Part shown: one piece after another, positions 14,423 to 19,310 of the stretch
How the letters are laid out: each line of letters begins with the position of its first letter
Position numbering within the stretch: position 1 is the stretch's first letter
From: UBA4729 sp038231175
GTDB taxonomy: Bacteria > Patescibacteriota > Saccharimonadia > Saccharimonadales > UBA4665
Length of the DNA stretch: 19,310 nucleotides
Assembly (NCBI GenBank): GCA_038231175.1
Contig: JBBRLU010000016.1
Coordinates: forward strand, 1-19,310
Direction of reading: 5' to 3'
Position numbers and translations under genes: made by a program
The notes under the pieces: model-generated
Seen by the model: the letters and a program-made list of their open reading frames with translations, nothing else
Database searches by the model: none
Told to the model about the DNA's origin: nothing

Positions 14423-15287
14423 ATTTAGCCTGATCAAGAATAGTCAGCAGCTTATCGGTCCGCTCACCGATGTTTCTGAGAAGCACTTTGGGTGGCGAGT
14501 CTCGTCGTTCGGCACGACGGCACTCCTTTATTATCTGAGCGCTGGTAGTGCTTACTTCATTGGTAGTGGTTAAGCCGTGACTGACAATTACCATGGCAAT
14601 ATCCTTGGCGCATGTTTGTGTAGCGTGTAAGCTTGATTTAACTTGCACCTTATAACCAAGCTCTGGTCGCCCTTTACGGCTTGGTAAATAAATACTTATA
14701 TCCCAGCCGGCGGTACCCGCCGAAGGGCCAAGATCTTCAGCTAAAAATGATGACACCGGTAGCCAATCCTGTGGAAGCTCACTCAATATAGCAAAGCGAT
14801 TTAACAGTAGTAACACGGCAGTTTCGGACATCATGCCAACCTTAACATGCCGTTTGCGGCTTGGTTCCTGCTGTTCGTAAGCGTCGTGGTTAACGGCGAT
14901 ACCGGCCGCATCTAACATAAGATACTGCGCTTGGATGACGGTTTTGGCTTCGGGAAACTTCGGGTTGCCGAGTAGTGATCGGTAGATCGGTATCTGGGCT
15001 AATCGAGTTGTAGCCCGTAGGTCAAATCCCTGTTCGCCAGAGTACACCCGCTTCTCTAAGACTGCTTCCGCTCGGTCGAGCATGGTGTCGGCTTCGCCCG
15101 GTGACCAAACTGCTTGTTGGAGGTGGACTTCGGCCAGAGTAGTCTCGGCGGTCAGGCCGATACGGCCCAATCGAGCAATAGTCTTTTCGTACGGTAAATC
15201 ATTGCGGACATAGTCATAGGCGACCTCCAGCCCGATATTAGCACGCAGCATACCGTTCATCGTAGAAGAGGGGTATTGCAAGGCCAT
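14421..15287 (-). CDS. Hypothetical protein with PD-(D/E)xK-like nuclease motif
   Basis: 288 residues, not matched to a named family. Residues 1-140 are helical and acidic. Residues 150-235 show the layout of a PD-(D/E)xK core: helix GMMSETAVLLLLNRFA with E155, then GWDISIYL with D196, then KVQVKSS with Q215 and K217 (a QxK variant of ExK), followed by a helix. Fold and activity are inferred from this pattern alone. The stop overlaps the terminator after the tRNA-Leu attachment-like site, and the gene looks somewhat more AT-rich than its neighbours, so acquisition with the tRNA-linked element is possible. A TTTACT hexamer 7 nt before the ATG may be its -10; the upstream gene ends 32 bp away. 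Confidence 0.6.
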   Translation of the reverse strand: MALQYPSSTMNGMLRANIGLEVAYDYVRNDLPYEKTIARLGRIGLTAETTLAEVHLQQAVWSPGEADTMLDRAEAVLEKRVYSGEQGFDLRATTRLAQIPIYRSLLGNPKFPEAKTVIQAQYLMLDAAGIAVNHDAYEQQEPSRKRHVKVGMMSETAVLLLLNRFAILSELPQDWLPVSSFLAEDLGPSAGTAGWDISIYLPSRKGRPELGYKVQVKSSLHATQTCAKDIAMVIVSHGLTTTNEVSTTSAQIIKECRRAERRDSPPKVLLRNIGERTDKLLTILDQAK

Positions 15288-15319
15288 GACTACCAGTAAA
15301 CGCTGTATCGACTGTTAAA

Positions 15320-16138
15320 TCAAGCTAGATTATCGCAGACGCCATGGACGGCGGTGGTCAATGCGGCCAAACGCTTAGTGGGATTCTGCAGCCACCAGAC
15401 GCTGGCACTGGTGGCGACCTTCAGCCGCCAGACGGGCATCGCGGTCGGTAATTTGGTCGTCACTACGTTCCCGTCCAGCGCTATGATAAGCGTATCGAGG
15501 TGCTTGGTGATAATAGCGATCTTGTAGCGCTTGGTTAGTTCGTGGAGGGCGTCGATCAGGCGTAGCAGGTCCATGCTGAAGGTAAACGCATTGCTGTATT
15601 TGATGTTGATGCCAAATTTCTGTAATTGAGCAAAACTGAGGACCAGCAGCGTGTTTTCGCGCTGCAGTACCGGATAGGGCGTGGCGACGATGTAATCGAC
15701 GGCGTCACAGGTCAGCGTGACCTGGCCGTCATAATGCTCGAAAAACTTCTCCATTAAGATGGCGGTCTCGCTGTTACGCCCCAGGTCACCGGCCCACAGC
15801 ACGCCGTCGGCCCAGGCGCTGAGCGGTACCAGCTCACCAAGTGCCGACGCGGCAAGACTGCCGCTAGGTGAACTGGGGGCGAATTCGGCACCGAGGAAAG
15901 CGCGGCCAAGCATCTTTTGTAAAGCGTCCGGGAGCAGCACACGTACGCTGCCGGCCCCAGCTTTTTCGGCCAGTGCGAAAGCTTCGGCCGGTCGTGTAAA
16001 GCCTTGGGCGTGACCACCGACTACTAATAACTTACCGGCATGAGCCCGGTTTTCCGGCCGGCTCCATAGCAGGTCTTCAAACAAAGGTTCGGTGGTCAGC
16101 TGACGCTGCCAATAGGGCTTATCGGGTAAAGGTATCAC
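15320..16138 (-). CDS. Divergent YjeF-C / NAD(P)H-hydrate dehydratase-like protein
   Basis: 272 residues from GTG 16138. The ribokinase-like fold of ADP/ATP-dependent NAD(P)H-hydrate dehydratase is recognisable: RPENRAHAGKLLVVGGHAQG (27-46), FALAEKAGAGSVRVLLPDAL (54-73), then DGVLWAGDLGRNSETA and a TCDAVDYI segment. Known members repair hydrated NAD(P)H. Here the C-terminal GTGDVLAG-type motif that carries the catalytic Asp is replaced by VATSASVWWLQNP (241-253), so the normal repair reaction may be lost. The GTG overlaps the upstream hydrolase stop in GTGA, indicating translational coupling; the in-frame TTG 16150 would overlap further. The partner epimerase (YjeF-N) is not nearby. Confidence 0.75.
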   Translation of the reverse strand: MIPLPDKPYWQRQLTTEPLFEDLLWSRPENRAHAGKLLVVGGHAQGFTRPAEAFALAEKAGAGSVRVLLPDALQKMLGRAFLGAEFAPSSPSGSLAASALGELVPLSAWADGVLWAGDLGRNSETAILMEKFFEHYDGQVTLTCDAVDYIVATPYPVLQRENTLLVLSFAQLQKFGINIKYSNAFTFSMDLLRLIDALHELTKRYKIAIITKHLDTLIIALDGNVVTTKLPTAMPVWRLKVATSASVWWLQNPTKRLAALTTAVHGVCDNLA

Positions 16139-17061
16139 GCTGCCAGCCAATCGGTTATCTGGCGGGCAAAGGCGGCTTCGGCATCGTGAAAACTATGGTC
16201 GGCGCCGCTCACCAGCTGGAACTCGGATGCAGCCCGGCAAGCCGGATTAGTGTGGTCTCGCAACAGGTCTAGTGCGGCGGCGGCACTACCGGCGGTAGCG
16301 GCGGCACCGTCGTGTTCACCGGCGATCACTAACATCGGTTTGGTGATGCGTGCGTATTTGTCGAACAGCGGCTGCCGACCCAGTAAGCCGTGGCGTGCTT
16401 CATAATATGGGAAGGTGTCATAGTGGCCGTCGGGGTCTAAGATATCGGCCGCCGATTGGGCGCTAAAAGGCTGTAAGCCGCTATATTTGGGCATGATCTT
16501 GAGCGGTTTGCCCGCTTTGACGGCGGCTTGGGCGTAGTCTAGTGCCCGGCCGAATTTTCGAGCGCCCAAAGACTGGTACCACAGACCGACGTCGTCGCCC
16601 GGCCCCGCTAAGACATATTTACTGAAAGGCTTAGCCGGCTGTAGGGCGTCGTAGACGCAGATCTTATTGGCCCCGGTGCTGTGGCCGGCCAGGTATAACT
16701 CGTTAAAATCGCGCATCTTCAGGAAGTCGGCGGCGCCATCGATATCAGCCACGCAGTCGGCTATCAGCTCGTAGTTAGTGCCGGCCTGGTAGCGCTGCTC
16801 GGCCTTAGGTAATCGCGGGTCGTCTTTGTACAACAACTTGCTGCTATGGGCGCCGCGGTTGTTAAAAGCTAACAGCGCGATACCCTGCTCTGTCAAAGCC
16901 GCCGCTAACGTGGTAATCCGCTTCGGGCTATAAAATACGCCACTATCACCCATGCCGTGTAACCATACGACCACCCGTTTGGTCGGTTGCGCCGGGATAT
17001 ACAGTAATCCTGGTAGCGTCAGACGGTCGCTGCTGGTAAAACTGACGTGCTCGGTCTGCAT
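16135..17061 (-). CDS. Alpha/beta hydrolase
   Basis: 308-residue soluble serine hydrolase. Oxyanion segment VVVWLHGMGDSGVF (30-43), nucleophile elbow GHSTG with S128 (126-130), acid D251 in IAGEHD and H289 in GADHSF complete the catalytic triad. A long insertion (about 150-235) forms the lid. The substrate is not evident; esterases, lipases and small-molecule hydrolases share this pattern. It overlaps the downstream YjeF-C-like gene by 4 nt (GTGA) and is divergent from the 17097 gene with only 35 bp between start codons. A TGcTACACT box ends 6 nt before the ATG. Confidence 0.85.
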   Translation of the reverse strand: MQTEHVSFTSSDRLTLPGLLYIPAQPTKRVVVWLHGMGDSGVFYSPKRITTLAAALTEQGIALLAFNNRGAHSSKLLYKDDPRLPKAEQRYQAGTNYELIADCVADIDGAADFLKMRDFNELYLAGHSTGANKICVYDALQPAKPFSKYVLAGPGDDVGLWYQSLGARKFGRALDYAQAAVKAGKPLKIMPKYSGLQPFSAQSAADILDPDGHYDTFPYYEARHGLLGRQPLFDKYARITKPMLVIAGEHDGAAATAGSAAAALDLLRDHTNPACRAASEFQLVSGADHSFHDAEAAFARQITDWLAA

Positions 17062-17067
17062 AGCAAC

Positions 17068-17076
17068 AGTGTAGCA
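17068..17076 (-). promoter_or_regulatory. Extended -10 box of the alpha/beta hydrolase gene
   Basis: The minus strand reads TGcTACACT, ending 6 nt before ATG 17061. It is only 5 bp from the oppositely oriented box of the 17097 gene. Confidence 0.55.
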
Positions 17077-17081
17077 AACCC

Positions 17082-17090
17082 TGCTATATT
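17082..17090 (+). promoter_or_regulatory. Extended -10 box of the 17097 gene
   Basis: TGcTATATT ends 6 nt before ATG 17097, again with no room for a leader or Shine-Dalgarno. Confidence 0.55.
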
Positions 17091-17096
17091 AGATTT

Positions 17097-17471
17097 ATGG
17101 AATTTTCATACTCAGATGAACTTATCTGCTTGTACCCTACTCTTGAGGAAAGCACGATTCTGAAGCCGGCAATCATAAAGTACTTATTTAAATCACTGAC
17201 AGACAATACGCAGATAGAGGCTAATAGCGCTTGGGTATTGCTGTGGTATCTCGGAGAGTCCAGGATGGATCAACCCTTAAATGCTGATTGCTTACCAGCG
17301 CAAATTAGCGGTTTCATTGATGCTCTGAGTGATGCTCAAGCCGACTTGAAAGCCGAGGAAATGCCGATAGCCGCCCACATGTTAGCTGGGATGTTGGTCG
17401 CTCTCGAAGGATTTACCGTGCTTCAGGCCAACCCGACTGCACCGAAATATGTGCCCGACAGCTTCAGCTAG
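17097..17471 (+). CDS. Hypothetical protein, 124 residues
   Basis: I do not recognise this family. It is acidic, mainly helical, soluble and has no signal peptide. Helical segments around LKPAIIKYLFKSL, ANSAWVLLWYLG and AAHMLAGMLVALEGF could form a small bundle. A possible start downstream is not favoured because the extended -10 box fits ATG 17097. It is visibly more A/T-rich than its neighbours, and convergent with xth with only 2 bp between stop codons. Coding status rests on the promoter fit and sensible composition rather than homology. Confidence 0.6.
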   Translation: MEFSYSDELICLYPTLEESTILKPAIIKYLFKSLTDNTQIEANSAWVLLWYLGESRMDQPLNADCLPAQISGFIDALSDAQADLKAEEMPIAAHMLAGMLVALEGFTVLQANPTAPKYVPDSFS

Positions 17472-17473
17472 TT

Positions 17474-18271
17474 TTAGAGATCGAGCGTGACGCTGACCGG
17501 ACAGTGGTCGGAGCCGAAGACGTCGGCGTGGATAGCGGCGTCACTGACCAGTGGTTTCAGGGCGCTGGACACTATGAAATAATCGATCCGCCAGCCGACG
17601 TTGCGTTCGCGGGCCTTGGCAAAGTGACTCCACCAGCTGTAGTGGCCCTTACCCTGCTTAAACATCCGCAAGGTGTCTATAAAACCGGCATCGACGAAGG
17701 CTTGGAAGCCGCTGCGCTCTTCGTCGGTAAAGCCCTTTTTGCCGCGGTTGGGCTTCGGGTTAGCCAAATCATCCTCCGTATGGGCGACGTTAAGGTCGCC
17801 GCAGAACACCACCGGCTTCAAAACCTCGAGCTCCTGACAGTAGGCTAAGAAAGCTGGATCCCAGTTTTTCTGACGCAGCGGAATGCGGCTGAGGTCGTCT
17901 TTGGCGTTGGGCGTATAGACGGTCACGATCCAGAATTTATCAAATTCGGCGGCAATCACCCGACCTTCCTGGTTCGGGTTGCCATAGGTGTCCCCGGTTA
18001 CCTTGAAATCATCGATGATATGCTGCGGAAAACCGTTCACGACTTGCAGCGGCGCCACTTTGCTCAGGATAGCCGTACCGGAGTAGCCGGGCTTCTCTGC
18101 CGAAAACCAGCAGGCGTGATAGTCCCCGACGCTAATGTCGATCTGCTCCGGCTTAGCCTTGATCTCTTGCAAGCAGATAATGTCGGGGTGCTCGGCGGCA
18201 ATGAACGGATCCCACAAGCCTTTCTTATTGACGGCCCGGATGCCGTTGACGTTCCAGGAGTAAAGCTTCAT
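17474..18271 (-). CDS. xth: Exodeoxyribonuclease III (AP endonuclease)
   Basis: 265-residue Xth/ExoA family enzyme (E. coli Xth is 268). It incises DNA 5' of abasic sites and trims 3' ends in base excision repair. Visible residues: N7 in SWNVNGIR, metal ligand E36 in CLQEIK, the segment IVTVYTPNA (115-123), D159 and N161 in CGDLNVAH, the substrate-loop WWSHFAKARERNVGWRIDY (213-231) and the catalytic pair D255-H256 in GSDHCPV. I start at ATG 18271 because family members begin here (MKLYSWNVNG) and a TATACT box is 6 nt upstream; an in-frame start at 18295 would run through that promoter. Confidence 0.96.
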   Translation of the reverse strand: MKLYSWNVNGIRAVNKKGLWDPFIAAEHPDIICLQEIKAKPEQIDISVGDYHACWFSAEKPGYSGTAILSKVAPLQVVNGFPQHIIDDFKVTGDTYGNPNQEGRVIAAEFDKFWIVTVYTPNAKDDLSRIPLRQKNWDPAFLAYCQELEVLKPVVFCGDLNVAHTEDDLANPKPNRGKKGFTDEERSGFQAFVDAGFIDTLRMFKQGKGHYSWWSHFAKARERNVGWRIDYFIVSSALKPLVSDAAIHADVFGSDHCPVSVTLDL

Positions 18272-18277
18272 GCCAAT

Positions 18278-18283
18278 AGTATA
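18278..18283 (-). promoter_or_regulatory. -10 box of xth
   Basis: The minus-strand TATACT ends 6 nt before ATG 18271, in the 56-bp divergent spacer with pyrH. Confidence 0.55.
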
Positions 18284-18288
18284 GCCTA

Positions 18289-18317
18289 TGCACAAATGAT
18301 ATTTTTCATGCTAAAGT
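18289..18317 (+). promoter_or_regulatory. Promoter of pyrH
   Basis: TGCACA (4/6 to the -35 consensus) at 18289-18294, a 17-bp spacer and TGcTAAAGT with the hexamer at 18312-18317, ending 10 nt before ATG 18328. No Shine-Dalgarno lies in the remaining space. Confidence 0.55.
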
Positions 18318-18327
18318 TAGCACTTAG

Positions 18328-19044
18328 ATGAAAGCTCAACCCTACCCCCGTGTGCTCATAAAATTATCAGGCGAACAGCTTTCCGGTAAATTTGATAGCG
18401 GCATCGATAGTGAGTTTGGTGCCTGGCTGGCTGCCGAGATCAAGAAAGTCGTCAATACCGGCATTCAAGTGGTAATCATGGTCGGTGGCGGCAACTACGC
18501 CCGTGGCGCTCAGTTGGCCGGCCACGGTATCCAGCGCGTCACGGCCGACAACATCGGTATGTTGGCCACCATGATGAACGGTCTGGCGTTGTCCGACATC
18601 TGTAATGCCCATGATCTGCCCGCTATCGTCATCACTAATATCAAAGCCGACCAAGTGGCCGACCAGTTTACCCATCGCCGCGCCGAGAGCCACCTGGCCA
18701 AAAGACGGGTTGTGATCGTGGCCGGTGGTATCGGCCGACCGTACCTGACAACCGACACCGCGGCTGTCGCCCTAGCCCTGGAGCTTGATTGCCAAGTAGT
18801 TTTAAAAGCCACCAAGGTAGACGGTGTATACGACAAAGATCCCTCGAAATTTAGCGACGCCGTCAAAGTTGACCATATTTCATTTCAAGACGCCGTGTCA
18901 GACGATGCTATCCGGGTGATGGATAAGGCCGCCCTCGGTTTAGCTCTGGAACACGAGCTACCGATCATAGTCTTTAACGCTACCGAGCCCGACAACATAC
19001 TGAAAGCCGCCCATGGCGACAGCACCGGTACCAAGATCGGCTAA
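18328..19044 (+). CDS. pyrH: UMP kinase
   Basis: 238-residue bacterial UMP kinase of the amino-acid kinase family, converting UMP to UDP with ATP. Seen: VLIKLSGEQLSG (9-20) for the phosphate-binding N-terminus, VIMVGGGNYARG (49-60), the UMP/GTP-site segment VTADNIGMLATMMNGLAL (71-88), GGIGRPYLTTDTAA and KATKVDGVYDKDP in the nucleotide-binding half. Length is normal. In most bacteria pyrH neighbours tsf and frr; neither is present here, so the usual operon is broken up. In host-dependent reduced genomes the enzyme would serve uridine salvage, which is an inference. It starts just after a TGcTAAAGT box and is divergent from xth. Confidence 0.96.
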   Translation: MKAQPYPRVLIKLSGEQLSGKFDSGIDSEFGAWLAAEIKKVVNTGIQVVIMVGGGNYARGAQLAGHGIQRVTADNIGMLATMMNGLALSDICNAHDLPAIVITNIKADQVADQFTHRRAESHLAKRRVVIVAGGIGRPYLTTDTAAVALALELDCQVVLKATKVDGVYDKDPSKFSDAVKVDHISFQDAVSDDAIRVMDKAALGLALEHELPIIVFNATEPDNILKAAHGDSTGTKIG

Positions 19045-19117
19045 GGCCCGTCGACGCTACTTTACTTGAAATTATTAAATTTAGATTAACTTCTTTGCAT
19101 TGCTCGTAACCGAGGTT

Positions 19118-19123
19118 CATAAT
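19118..19123 (+). promoter_or_regulatory. Possible -10 box of the right-edge repeat gene
   Basis: CATAAT (5/6) ends 8 nt before ATG 19132, with TTGCAT 17 nt upstream as a weak -35. It fits the pattern of nearby genes. Confidence 0.4.
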
Positions 19124-19131
19124 AGTTTGCA

Positions 19132-19310
19132 ATGGATACCAAAGATTTATTTGAAGACCTGAAGCAATATATTGCTGAAGCCTTGTCGCAATCATTTTCG
19201 GAGATGGCCACCAAAGACGACCTCGCCAACATGGCAACCAAGGAGGACCTGGCCAACATACGCAGTGAGATGGCCACCAAAGACGACCTCGCCAACATGG
19301 CAACCAAGGA
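19132..19310 (+). CDS. Tandem-repeat, coiled-coil-prone protein, 3' end cut off by window
   Basis: An open frame from ATG 19132 runs off the window (59 codons visible). MDTKDLFEDLKQYIAEALSQ is followed by repeats of a 22-residue unit, MATKDDLAN then MATKEDLANIRSE, that start at residue 25. The units are charged, Leu/Met/Ile-spaced and likely form a long helix or coiled coil. Proteins with MATKxDLA repeats are widespread in bacteria and phage, usually annotated hypothetical; the function is unknown. The repeats are also near-identical as DNA, so repeat number may vary between strains. No Shine-Dalgarno is seen; the start is supported by the CATAAT box and frame continuity. Confidence 0.75.
   Translation, partial: MDTKDLFEDLKQYIAEALSQSFSEMATKDDLANMATKEDLANIRSEMATKDDLANMATK
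19201..19310 (+). repeat. 66-bp tandem direct repeat within the right-edge gene
   Basis: The sequence from 19201 restarts identically at 19267 and matches for all 44 bases visible before the window ends. Inside each unit two related 27-bp halves encode MATKDDLAN and MATKEDLAN. Confidence 0.9.

Noticed and set aside
14295..14573. Plus-strand 92-codon frame (MRVRRVRTSAGAG..) through the structured segment
   Set aside because: It reads through the second tRNA-end copy and the terminator and is antisense to the 14421-15287 gene; composition is Ala/Arg/Pro-rich noise.
19201..19310. CRISPR array
   Set aside because: The repeat is in frame, contiguous without spacers and encodes a protein repeat.
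1..19310. Alternative genetic code (TGA as glycine) seen in some CPR lineages
   Set aside because: TGA terminates genes at sensible ends here, such as the hydrolase/YjeF-C GTGA overlap and the PEGA gene stop; no conserved protein needs TGA read-through.

Overview
This window looks like a chromosomal segment of a small-genome member of the Candidate Phyla Radiation (Patescibacteria), most plausibly Saccharibacteria (TM7). This is an inference from several cues: moderately GC-rich, tightly packed short genes; TGA used as a normal stop; a PEGA/beta-propeller protein, a DUF4367 protein, a two-membrane-segment sortase and a degenerate YjeF-C-type protein; and almost no Shine-Dalgarno sequences ahead of first genes. 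No rRNA or other decisive taxonomic marker is present.

Layout. Positions 1-5008 are all minus strand: a partial LssY_C membrane protein at the left edge, an ArsP-like (DUF318) permease with a Met/His-rich tail, RlmH, a small Hva1_TUDOR (DUF2945) protein, a TylF-type methyltransferase, a 96-residue orphan and an MFS transporter. A 320-bp gap without a convincing gene lies at 3519-3838. Positions 5032-9847, also minus strand, read in transcription order gltX, a DUF3048 membrane-anchored protein, a PAS histidine kinase and a receiver-only response regulator. Positions 9982-14091 hold an envelope group: a DUF4367 protein, a divergent PEGA/propeller protein and a convergent sortase with a long cytosolic N-terminus.

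Positions 14137-14423 are the most unusual part. A tRNA-Leu(CAA) gene is followed by a perfect 20-bp hairpin that includes its own CCA end, then a GC-rich structured segment, then a 19-bp exact copy of the tRNA 3' end including CCA, then a strong bidirectional terminator. This has the geometry of attachment sites around a very short insert. Next to it, on the minus strand, is an unrecognised protein with a PD-(D/E)xK-like motif. Positions 15320-17061 form a translationally coupled pair (alpha/beta hydrolase and NAD(P)H-hydrate-dehydratase-like protein). A short orphan gene, xth, pyrH and the start of a tandem-repeat coiled-coil-like protein complete the window.

A window-wide regulatory pattern is visible. 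Thirteen genes have a -10-like hexamer, often with an extended TGn, ending only 5-10 nt before the start codon, which implies leaderless or nearly leaderless mRNAs. Two further starts have weaker matches. The clearest Shine-Dalgarno sequences occur at three other starts (1811, 2493 and 3518).
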